In this document: piece after piece, positions 1-6,983 of the stretch | Numbering within the stretch: position 1 is the first letter of the stretch | Layout of the letters: the number at the start of each line of letters is the position of its first letter | Assembly: GCA_035291645.1 (NCBI GenBank) | Contig: DATDRQ010000218.1 | Location: 1-25,306 of the forward strand | Length of the DNA stretch: 25,306 nucleotides | DNA from: DATDRQ01 sp035291645 | GTDB taxonomy: Bacteria; Chloroflexota; Anaerolineae; Anaerolineales; UBA4823 | Reading direction: 5' to 3' | Position numbers and translations under genes: made by a program | Notes under the pieces: model-generated | Seen by the model: the letters and a program-made list of their open reading frames with translations, nothing else | Database searches by the model: none | What the model was told of the DNA's origin: nothing

Positions 1-462
1 GCCCTGGTGAGGCTGGATCTCGCCGACCTGGACCTGCGCCAGGGCTTCGTATACGTGCCAGGTGAGAACGGGAAGTCGAATCGCATCCCTGTGGGGACAG
101 CGGCTCTGGCGCTGGGCGGCTACCTGCAAGAAGGCCGGCCGGAATTAAACCACCAGCCGGATGAAAAAGCCCTGTTTATCAGCCAGATGGACGGCCGCAT
201 CAGCCGGCAGGGTCTTTGGCAGATCTTGCGCCATTGGGGGCGCAAGGCCAAACCACCCATCGATCTCTCGCCGCGCCTGGTGCGAAACACCACCGCTCTG
301 AGGATGTTGCGCTCTGGAAAGACGGTCGTTGAGATCCAGGCCAGGCTGGGACACGATAATATCCTCTCCACCCAGGCCCTCATTCGCCGCCTGGAAGCTG
401 CCTGCCAGGATGGCAACCCAACCACTCTAGATATTCCGGAAGAGACCACCTTACATGGATAA
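1..462 (+). CDS. Tyrosine recombinase-like protein, C-terminal part (5' end outside window), catalytic residues degenerate
   Basis: The reading frame is open from base 1, so the gene starts upstream. About 153 residues remain and match the C-terminal catalytic half of XerC/XerD-type tyrosine recombinases: a beta-hairpin with a conserved Lys (GENGKSNRIPV), a helix resembling the H-x-x-R box (SPRLVRNTTALRML), and an LGH box (QARLGHDNILSTQAL). The box II His is Arg, the usual RHT is RNT, and no Tyr follows the LGH box where the DNA-attacking nucleophile should be. The protein may still bind DNA but probably cannot cleave and rejoin it by the usual chemistry. Its stop codon overlaps the start of the purine nucleoside phosphorylase gene by 8 bp, so the two are probably co-translated; this argues for a resident gene rather than a passing mobile element. 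The family call is fairly sure, the role is unknown. Confidence 0.72.
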   Translation, partial: ALVRLDLADLDLRQGFVYVPGENGKSNRIPVGTAALALGGYLQEGRPELNHQPDEKALFISQMDGRISRQGLWQILRHWGRKAKPPIDLSPRLVRNTTALRMLRSGKTVVEIQARLGHDNILSTQALIRRLEAACQDGNPTTLDIPEETTLHG

Positions 463-1291
463 ATTCGTCACGCTCGAGGAGATCGATCAAACCGCGCAGG
501 CCGTGCGTTCCCGTCTCGAGGCAATCCCCCGGGCAGGGCTGATCCTGGGTTCGGGACTCGGCTCGCTGGCCGACGCCGCCGAAGGAGCGACGGTCATCCC
601 ATATAGCCAATTGCCCAACTGGCCGGTCTCCACGGTCCCCGGGCACGAAGGGCGCCTGGTGCTCGGAAAACTGCAGGGACAGCCGGTCCTTATGCTGCAA
701 GGACGGGTTCACTATTACGAGGGTTACAGCATGTCCCAGGTTGTACTCCCGGTGAGGGTGATGCAGCGCCTGGGCATCCAATGCCTGATCGTGACCAACG
801 CGGCCGGAGCGGTCAACCCGGACTTCGAACCGGGAGACTTGATGATCATCACCGACCACCTGAACCTGGTAGGCATGGCGGGTGAGAACCCGCTGCGCGG
901 CCCGAACCTGGACGAGCTGGGCCCGCGTTTTCTGGATATGTCACGCCCCTACGACCCGCAGCTGATGGAACTGGCGCGACAGGTCGCCGGGGAGCACGAC
1001 CTTCACCTGCACAAAGGCGTCTATGCCTACCTGGCTGGGCCTTCCTTCGAATCACCCGCCGAGTATCGCTACTTGCGCGGGATCGGGGTCGATTCGGTGG
1101 GCATGTCGACCGTGCCGGAAGTGATCACGGCGCGGCACGGTGGGATGCGCGTCCTGGGAATATCCACGATCAGCAATAAAGCCAACCTGGATGGAAACAC
1201 GGTCACCACCCACGAGGAGGTGTTAGCTGCGGGTGAGATCATCGTCCCCCGGCTCACGACCCTGGTGAAGGGCGTGGTGCAGCGGCTATAA
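455..1291 (+). CDS. punA: Purine nucleoside phosphorylase (trimeric PNP family)
   Basis: 278 residues, the usual size of the trimeric PNP family, which splits purine nucleosides with phosphate into base and (deoxy)ribose-1-phosphate in cytoplasmic purine salvage. Visible motifs are the phosphate loop GSGLG (32-36), PGHEGR, GRVHYYEGY, TNAAGA, AGPSFESPAEYR, and GMSTVPEVITARH followed by an Asn in ISNKAN. The Glu of TVPE and the Asn of SNKA match the base-recognition pair of the mammalian-type enzymes that prefer guanosine and inosine. ATG at 455 lies inside the end of the recombinase-like gene, indicating translational coupling. No Shine-Dalgarno sequence stands out. Preference for 6-oxopurines is inferred from these residues. 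Confidence 0.93.
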   Translation: MDKFVTLEEIDQTAQAVRSRLEAIPRAGLILGSGLGSLADAAEGATVIPYSQLPNWPVSTVPGHEGRLVLGKLQGQPVLMLQGRVHYYEGYSMSQVVLPVRVMQRLGIQCLIVTNAAGAVNPDFEPGDLMIITDHLNLVGMAGENPLRGPNLDELGPRFLDMSRPYDPQLMELARQVAGEHDLHLHKGVYAYLAGPSFESPAEYRYLRGIGVDSVGMSTVPEVITARHGGMRVLGISTISNKANLDGNTVTTHEEVLAAGEIIVPRLTTLVKGVVQRL

Positions 1292-1356
1292 ACCCGTACC
1301 CTGGTGGATCAGGTCCAATTATGTTGCTCGCATTGAATAAACTTCGTAGAGATGGT

Positions 1357-1470
1357 TTGTCACCCTGAGCCCTTCGCTTACTCAGGATAAACTCCGCCAA
1401 GAGACTCCCACTGAGTCGTGAGCTGCTTCTAAGCGCCTGCCCTGAAGAATGAACGGCTTAGCATGACAAT
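1357..1470. repeat. MITE-like imperfect inverted repeat
   Basis: The two ends of this intergenic segment are inverted copies of one motif. The left end reads TTGTCACCCTGAGCC, followed shortly by ACTCAGG. The right end, read on the other strand, gives TTGTCATGCTAAGCC followed by CTTCAGG. The left copy also holds its own small hairpin, CCTGAG (1364-1369) with CTCAGG (1381-1386). TTGTCAnnCTGAG ends of this kind are typical of non-coding interspersed repeats in many bacterial genomes. It fills most of the gap between the PNP gene and the next gene. Confidence 0.55.
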
Positions 1471-1490
1471 CATCTAAAAAAAGAAGTAAG

Positions 1491-2192
1491 ATGGAAGAAG
1501 CATTACGCTTTTTCAGGACCTACGAGATCTGGATCTATGTACTGCTGTCCCTTGGGGGACTTTTCTATATCCGGAAGTTCATCCTGGCCTGGGGAGATCT
1601 GCGCGAGGCGGCCTTCGGTCTCGAGCGGGAAAGCGCCCAGGCGCGGCTCAACCAGTCTGCCAGCATGGTGGTGCTGCTGATCATGATGGCGATGGCGGAG
1701 TTTGTCCTGATATCGTTTGTCGCACCCACTTTCCCGGGCTCCAGCCCGCTGCTCACCCCGACGTTGGATTTACTGGCCACGGTGACGAGCACCCTGCCAG
1801 CGCAGGCAGGCGAAGATGAGTTGGCTGCTGGCACGGAAACTGCCCCCACCTCCACGCCGGAACCGGTTGGCGTGGGATGTGTGCCCGGGCAGATCATGAT
1901 CGACGAGCCAAGGGATGGCAGCGAGATCAGCGACGTCGTCCTGGTCAAAGGCACAGCCAATATCCCCAACTTCGGTTTTTATAAGTATGAGATCGCCCGG
2001 CCCGAGGAGACAGTCTGGTTGACGATCCTGGCGGGTCGCGAGGTGAAGGTGAACGGGGATCTGGGTCAATGGGATACGCGCACCTTCCCGACCGGGGATT
2101 ACCAGCTGCGGCTGGTGGTGACCGATAACCAGGGAGGATCCATTGATCCGTGTGTGATCAGGGTCAGGGTCAATAATCCGGTCACACCTTAA
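1491..2192 (+). CDS. Two-TM membrane protein with Pro/Thr linker and C-terminal extracytoplasmic Ig-like domain
   Basis: 233 residues. Two hydrophobic helices lie near residues 12-31 and 58-79. A Ser/Thr/Pro-rich linker (about 80-127) follows, then a beta-rich domain (about 128-230) with the pattern IDEPRDGSEISDVVLVKGTA, as in Ig-like or FlgD-like modules. Two Cys (about 129 and 220) bracket the outer domain and could form a disulfide. The likely topology is a helical hairpin in the membrane with the domain outside. I do not recognise a function. The start codon follows the MITE-like repeat by about 20 bp, and only a weak purine stretch precedes it. The next gene begins 40 bp downstream. Confidence 0.75.
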   Translation: MEEALRFFRTYEIWIYVLLSLGGLFYIRKFILAWGDLREAAFGLERESAQARLNQSASMVVLLIMMAMAEFVLISFVAPTFPGSSPLLTPTLDLLATVTSTLPAQAGEDELAAGTETAPTSTPEPVGVGCVPGQIMIDEPRDGSEISDVVLVKGTANIPNFGFYKYEIARPEETVWLTILAGREVKVNGDLGQWDTRTFPTGDYQLRLVVTDNQGGSIDPCVIRVRVNNPVTP

Positions 2193-2231
2193 CCCTCGTT
2201 TTAAGGTATATTACTAATTGCTGGAGAGTCC

Positions 2232-2771
2232 ATGCCCGAGATAGAAGTCCGCCCTGCCGCCGAGCCCGATATCGCCAACCTGGTGAACCTGGACCACAGC
2301 TATACCAGCGATCAAATGTGGCAGATGGAAACGCAGCCGGAGGGCCACGCGCTGGGGGCGCTCTTCCGGCAAGAACGCCTGCCGAGGGCCGTACGGGTGG
2401 ACTATCCCCGCCCGGTCCAGGCGCTCAAACAGGACTGGCAAAGCCGTTCAAGCGTGTTGGTGGCTGCTCTGGCCGGGGAGCCGGTCGGGTATGCCAGCCT
2501 GGCGCTCGACCGCATGGCGTCCACTGCCTGGATGACCGATCTGGTGGTAGCTCCGCGCCTGCGGCGGCAGGGCATCGGCAGCGCCCTGGTTTTAGCGGGG
2601 CTGGATTGGGCTGCCCACCACCACCGGAACAGGCTGGTGTTGGAGATGCAGCCGAGGAACTTTCCGGCGGTCAATTTCGCTCAGGTGCTCGGGTTCGACT
2701 TCGCCGGCTATCTGGAGGCCTACTACCCCAACCAGGACATCGCCCTGCTGTTTGCTAAGTGGGTTACTTAA
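2232..2771 (+). CDS. GNAT-family N-acetyltransferase
   Basis: 179 residues with the GNAT fold signature. The acetyl-CoA pyrophosphate loop RRQGIGS (111-117) follows a beta-strand MTDLVVAPRL, and the later NFPAVNFAQVLGF is the usual N-x-x-A-x-x-x-Y/F-x-x-x-G-F motif. Such enzymes move an acetyl group from acetyl-CoA to an amine on a small molecule, peptide or protein; the substrate cannot be read from the sequence. A GGAG Shine-Dalgarno sequence sits just before ATG 2232. Its TAA shares one base with the ATG of the downstream sensor gene (TAATG), so the two are probably translationally coupled and may work together. Confidence 0.88.
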   Translation: MPEIEVRPAAEPDIANLVNLDHSYTSDQMWQMETQPEGHALGALFRQERLPRAVRVDYPRPVQALKQDWQSRSSVLVAALAGEPVGYASLALDRMASTAWMTDLVVAPRLRRQGIGSALVLAGLDWAAHHHRNRLVLEMQPRNFPAVNFAQVLGFDFAGYLEAYYPNQDIALLFAKWVT

Positions 2772-4729
2772 TGGAAACAGTCATTAACGGTCTAAAAACG
2801 ATTAACGAGCTGCTGAGCGCAGGCATCGCCATTACGGCTTTTTCCCTGCTGCTTTACGCGCTGTCTTTTAATTTAAGAGACCGCGTGGCGCGTTCATTTG
2901 CGATCATCCTGGTGTGCGTGGTGGTCGTCTCGGTGGGGGAAGCCCTGGTCGGCGCCACTTCCTCGTTTACGGCAATCTGGCTGCGGGTGCAGTGGATCGG
3001 GATCATCTTTCTGCCGCCGGCCTACATGCACTTCTCGGACGCACTGCTGTCGACGACCGGGCGGCCTTCGCGCGGCCGGCGCCGGCGGGCGGTGCTGCTG
3101 ACCTACCTGGTATCGTTCGCATTTCTTGCGCTGCTGCCCACTCAATGGCTGGTAGGACCGCTGGTGGAGAACGTGGCCCCGGCGCCGCACCTCCAGCGCA
3201 CCTGGCTGACCTGGGTGTTTTCGCTTTACTACGCCTCGGTGATCGCCCTGGCATGGATTAACCTGTGGCGCGCCTACCAGCGGACGGTCACCAGCAACAG
3301 CCGGCGCAGGATGGGATATCTGCTGGTGGGTGCGCTGGCCCCTGCCCTGGGCTCCTATCCCTTCCTGTTGTTCGGTTCGAACCTGATCGCCAGCCACGCG
3401 TTGATCTTCTGGACCCTCGCCACCCTGAGCAGCATGCTTGTGTCCTTCCTGCTGGTGTTGATGGCTTACGCAGTGGCTTTCTTCGGGGTGGATTGGCCGG
3501 ACCGGGTGATCAAGCGCAGGATGTTCAAATGGTTGATGCGCGGCCCGGTGACCGCTTCCATGGTTCTTGCCCTGACGACCATCGTTCGCCAGGCAGGGGA
3601 AGCGCTGGGGCTCCCTTACCAAACAGCCATCCCGGTGGTTATGGTTGGTAGCCTGCTGATCTTCGAGCACCTGATCACCCTGGCGGCACCGGTCTGGGAG
3701 CGCTGGCTATTTCATGGTGGAGACAGCCAGAATATCCAGCTCATCCAGACACTGGAGGAGCGGTTGCTGACCACGAGCGACCTGCGGGAGTACCTGGAAT
3801 CTGTACTGGCGGCGATGTGTGACCGCCTTCAGGTCTCGGAGGCGTTTGTCGTGGTGCTCGGTCAGGCAGGGGCGGAGATGCTGCTGACGGTCGGCAGCGA
3901 GAGCCCGTTCGGTGAAGAGGCCGATCTGCCGGGCTTGTTCCAGGCGGTATCGAAAGATGGAACCGTAGAGGTGCGGCGGGCGGACCACCAGCTGTTCACC
4001 TGGAAGGATTACTGGTTGGTGCCGCTGTACGAAGACCTGGGGGAGCGCCGCTTGCTGGGTTTCATGGGAGTCGCCCGCCTCCCGAACCAATTCCCGGATG
4101 ACGAGCAGGTAGAGGCGTTGATGCGGCTGGCCCAGCGCGCCTCCCTGGCTCTCAAAGACCGGACTCTGCAGCAGCAGGTCTTCGCTTCCTTGCAGGAGCT
4201 TAATCCTCAGGTGAATTTTATCCAGCAGTTGCGGGCTGCGGCGCGCTATGAAGGCACGGAGGTGTTAACCGCTCCGGAGATCGCGATCGAAAACCGGAAT
4301 ATGTCGAAGTGGGTGAAGGATGCGCTCAGCCATTACTGGGGCGGGCCTAAGCTTTCGCAGAGCCCGTTGATGCGGCTGCAGATCGTCCAACACGCCCTGG
4401 ATTCACACGAAGGCAATCCGACCAACGCCCTTCGGTCGATCTTGAACGAAGCCATCGATAAGACCCGTCCGGAAGGGGAAAGGCGTTTCACTGGCGAGTG
4501 GATCCTGTACAATATATTAGAGATGAAATTTCTGGAAGGTCGCAAAGTGAGAGAGATAGCCATGCGCCTGGCGATGTCAGAAGCAGACCTGTATCGTAAG
4601 CAGCGCGTGGCGATCGAGGCCGTAGCCCAGTCCATTATCGAAATGGAACGCCAGGCCAGAGAGGAGATGAGTCCTTATCAAAGAGAACAAGAACTTGTTG
4701 AAGTGAACGCACTCGGAGGGCGACCTTAA
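2771..4729 (+). CDS. Membrane sensor: 7-8 TM input domain, GAF domain, C-terminal helix-turn-helix-like region
   Basis: 652 residues from ATG 2771, which overlaps the GNAT stop by one base; an in-frame GTG at 2759 would add four residues but lacks that coupling. Residues 13-305 hold seven or eight hydrophobic helices like the 7TM input region of some histidine kinases. A short linker helix leads to a GAF-like domain (about 326-465, with YWLVPLYEDLGERRLLGFMG). There is no H-box and no HATPase region. The last 170 residues are helical and end in REIAMRLAMSEADLYRKQRV (about 594-613), which looks like a sigma-4 or winged-helix DNA-binding unit. The best reading is a membrane-anchored one-component sensor or a docking protein. 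The ligand is unknown. Confidence 0.72.
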   Translation: METVINGLKTINELLSAGIAITAFSLLLYALSFNLRDRVARSFAIILVCVVVVSVGEALVGATSSFTAIWLRVQWIGIIFLPPAYMHFSDALLSTTGRPSRGRRRRAVLLTYLVSFAFLALLPTQWLVGPLVENVAPAPHLQRTWLTWVFSLYYASVIALAWINLWRAYQRTVTSNSRRRMGYLLVGALAPALGSYPFLLFGSNLIASHALIFWTLATLSSMLVSFLLVLMAYAVAFFGVDWPDRVIKRRMFKWLMRGPVTASMVLALTTIVRQAGEALGLPYQTAIPVVMVGSLLIFEHLITLAAPVWERWLFHGGDSQNIQLIQTLEERLLTTSDLREYLESVLAAMCDRLQVSEAFVVVLGQAGAEMLLTVGSESPFGEEADLPGLFQAVSKDGTVEVRRADHQLFTWKDYWLVPLYEDLGERRLLGFMGVARLPNQFPDDEQVEALMRLAQRASLALKDRTLQQQVFASLQELNPQVNFIQQLRAAARYEGTEVLTAPEIAIENRNMSKWVKDALSHYWGGPKLSQSPLMRLQIVQHALDSHEGNPTNALRSILNEAIDKTRPEGERRFTGEWILYNILEMKFLEGRKVREIAMRLAMSEADLYRKQRVAIEAVAQSIIEMERQAREEMSPYQREQELVEVNALGGRP

Positions 4730-4763
4730 AGCCAACGCACATCACCTAAAAGAGGTAGGATTA

Positions 4764-5714
4764 ATGGTAAACAAACCAATCTCTAAAGTTTACCGGGAGG
4801 AACCTCCACCGATCGACGAGTCCTGGTGGATGGCGATATTGTCAGAGGAGGATAAACCGGCTGCGCCTGCCGCTGCTCCTCCTGTAGTAGAGGTCAGAAG
4901 GAATGAGGCACGCCAGGTCGGGTTAAACTGGGAGCGGGCTCGTGAGATTTATGAGGGAGACGAGACGATCAGTTTACGGGTGACGGGCTTCAACCGGGGC
5001 GGCTTGCTGGTTGAGGGAGGCGAGATCCAGGGTTTCGTGCCCATCTCTCATTTGATCGCCCTGCCTGGGAATAAAGGTGAAGTCGAGCGTGAACATATGC
5101 TCAACCACTACGTGCACTGCTTCATGACCCTGAAAGTGATCGAATGTGACCCGGCGCGCGGCCGGGTGGTGTTATCTGAGCGGGCGGCGCTATCCGAGCC
5201 GGGCCGCCGGACGCGCCTGCTGGACACGCTCAATCCGGGCGACCGCACGTGGGGCGCGGTGACCAATATCACCGATTTCGGCGTCTTCGTGGACCTGGGC
5301 GGCCTTGAAGGGTTGATCCACGTCTCTGAGCTCTCCTGGGGGCGGGTGCGTCACCCGGCTGATATGCTGCACCTGGGGGACCGGATCGAGGTCTATGTGA
5401 TCAGCGTCGATCGCGAGCGCCTGCGGGTCGCGCTCAGCTTGAAGCGCCTGTACGCCAATCCCTGGGAGACGGCAGAGGATCATTACGAACCGGGACAGGT
5501 AGTCGAGGCGGTGATCACCAGCATCCTGCCGTTTGGCGCGTTTGCCCGCCTCGAAGAGGGCCTCGACGGGCTGATTCACGTGTCCGAAATGGGCGAACCT
5601 CACGAGAATATCAAGCCGGCCGATTTCTTTTTCGAGGGGCAGTCGGTCATGGTGCGCATCCTGCAGGTCGATTCGAACCGCCAGCGCCTCGGACTGAGCC
5701 TGGTATTAGATTAG
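4764..5714 (+). CDS. S1 domain RNA-binding protein, three S1 repeats (ribosomal protein S1-like)
   Basis: 316 residues with three OB-fold S1 domains: about 66-142 (degenerate, VTGFNRGGLLVEGGEIQGFV), 158-229 (NITDFGVFVDLGGLEGLIHV) and 242-314 (SILPFGAFARLEEGLDGLIH). The last two carry the canonical FGxFxxLxxGLxGLIHxSE pattern. The N-terminal 60 residues are acidic and Pro/Ala-rich. Such proteins bind mRNA on the 30S ribosomal subunit or act as general RNA-binding factors; E. coli S1 has six repeats, and short forms with three or four occur in many phyla. GAGGT precedes ATG 4764 at a normal distance. The gene lies 34 bp after the sensor gene and may be co-transcribed. Whether this is the sole S1 of the cell cannot be told here. 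Confidence 0.87.
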   Translation: MVNKPISKVYREEPPPIDESWWMAILSEEDKPAAPAAAPPVVEVRRNEARQVGLNWERAREIYEGDETISLRVTGFNRGGLLVEGGEIQGFVPISHLIALPGNKGEVEREHMLNHYVHCFMTLKVIECDPARGRVVLSERAALSEPGRRTRLLDTLNPGDRTWGAVTNITDFGVFVDLGGLEGLIHVSELSWGRVRHPADMLHLGDRIEVYVISVDRERLRVALSLKRLYANPWETAEDHYEPGQVVEAVITSILPFGAFARLEEGLDGLIHVSEMGEPHENIKPADFFFEGQSVMVRILQVDSNRQRLGLSLVLD

Positions 5715-5801
5715 AGGAGGGCGCGTTCACTAAGCAGCTGTTTCGGATGCGCTTTCTCAGCAACTGAAATCCTGACCGCGGCGGACCAAGGGGAGGGAAA
5801 G

Positions 5802-6410
5802 ATGAAACCTTGGTGGGCTATTGCTTTTGGGATCGTCTGTGGGCTTCTGGTGGCAGGCGTCCTCAGCCTGGTTGCCAGCCAGCCTCGAGGCCAGCCCGTC
5901 CAACTCAGCCCGCCGCCCACTGCCTCACCCTGCCTGGTGCACGTTTCCGGGGCAGTCGCTAACCCCGGTGTGTATCCCCTTTCCCGCCTGGCACGCGTCC
6001 GGGACGCCCTGCTGGCTGCTGGCGGAGCGCTGCCGAAGGCCGACCTGGACGCGGTGAACCTGGCTGCGTTCGTGGAGGACGGGGCGCGCATCTGGGTGCC
6101 CTGGAAGGCGGAAGCGGGGGCCAGCCCGGTTGCCGGCGACGACGGGCAGCGAGCTCCGGCGTTTACAACACAACCTCCTCCAGCCTCTCTCCCCGGACCG
6201 ATCGATCTGAACAGCGCCTCGCAAAGCCAGCTGGAAAGCCTGCCCGGCATCGGGCCGGTGATCGCCGGCAGGATCGTCGCTTACCGGCAGGCCAACGGTC
6301 CATTCTTAAAGGTAGAGGATCTGTTGGGAGTAACAGGAATCGGCCCGTCCATCCTGGAGAAGATCGAGGGGTTGGTCACGGTGGGCGGGATGCCAGCGGG
6401 GCCAGACTAG
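5802..6410 (+). CDS. comEA: ComEA-family competence DNA-binding protein
   Basis: 202 residues. A single N-terminal membrane helix (about 7-25) is followed by an SLBB domain (about 45-100, VHVSGAVANPGVYPL), a Pro/Ala linker, and a double helix-hairpin-helix domain (about 134-194). The HhH hairpins are LPGIGPVIA and VTGIGPSIL, preceded by the classic IDLNSAS. This matches the ComEA layout: a membrane-anchored double-stranded DNA receptor that passes transforming DNA to the ComEC channel. GGGAGGG lies just before the ATG. comEC is not next to it here; the next gene converges on it. Its TAG lies in a CTAG that also gives the stop of dcd on the other strand. Confidence 0.9.
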   Translation: MKPWWAIAFGIVCGLLVAGVLSLVASQPRGQPVQLSPPPTASPCLVHVSGAVANPGVYPLSRLARVRDALLAAGGALPKADLDAVNLAAFVEDGARIWVPWKAEAGASPVAGDDGQRAPAFTTQPPPASLPGPIDLNSASQSQLESLPGIGPVIAGRIVAYRQANGPFLKVEDLLGVTGIGPSILEKIEGLVTVGGMPAGPD

Positions 6411-6961
6411 AGCTTGGGCAGCACAATCGCCTGCTGCTTCTGGTACTTGCCCTTTTTGTCGGCGTAGGAAACCTCGCACAGCTCGTCGGCCTCGAAGAAG
6501 AGCACCTGGGCGATGCCCTCATTGGCGTAGATACGGGCGGGCAGCGGGGTGGTGTTGGAGATCTCCAGGGTGACGTAGCCTTCCCACTCAGGCTCGAACG
6601 GGGTGACGTTGACGATGATGCCGCAGCGGGCATAGGTGGACTTCCCCAGACAGATCGTCAGAACGCTGCGCGGGATGCGGAAGTACTCCACCGTGCGGGC
6701 CAGGGCGAACGAGTTGGGCGGGATGACGCACACCTCGCCCTGGTAGTCGACCATCGACTTGGGGTCGAAGTGCTTCGGGTCGACCACCGCCGAGAACACG
6801 TTGGTGAAGATCTTGAACTCGTCTGCGACGCGGATATCGTAACCGTACGAAGAGACGCCGAAGGAGATAACCCCATCGCGCACCTGGTTGTCGGCGTAAG
6901 GTTCGATCATGCCGTGCTCGCGCGCCATCTTGCGGATCCAGTGATCTGGTTTCAGTCCCAC
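6407..6961 (-). CDS. dcd: dCTP deaminase
   Basis: 184 residues. The motifs are those of dCTP deaminase: SSYGYDIRVADEF, the PPNSFALARTVEY strand, the phosphate-binding GKSTYARCGIIVNVTPFEP, and the catalytic Glu in YVTLEISN (Glu133). The enzyme turns dCTP into dUTP in the cytoplasm, feeding thymidylate synthesis. Whether it also hydrolyses dUTP, as bifunctional forms do, cannot be settled by eye. The start is GTG at 6961, with GGAGG five bases upstream; an overlapping ATG two bases earlier gives only a tripeptide. It is the last gene of the ftcD-capA-dcd operon, 22 bp after the CapA-like gene, and overlaps the comEA stop by 4 bp. Confidence 0.93.
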   Translation of the reverse strand: MGLKPDHWIRKMAREHGMIEPYADNQVRDGVISFGVSSYGYDIRVADEFKIFTNVFSAVVDPKHFDPKSMVDYQGEVCVIPPNSFALARTVEYFRIPRSVLTICLGKSTYARCGIIVNVTPFEPEWEGYVTLEISNTTPLPARIYANEGIAQVLFFEADELCEVSYADKKGKYQKQQAIVLPKL

Positions 6962-6983
6962 ATTTGCCTCCAGTAATTAATTT

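Noticed and set aside
2894..3670. Antisense frame opposite the membrane sensor
   Set aside because: His/Gln/Arg-rich, without any motif, while the sense frame has clear membrane helices.
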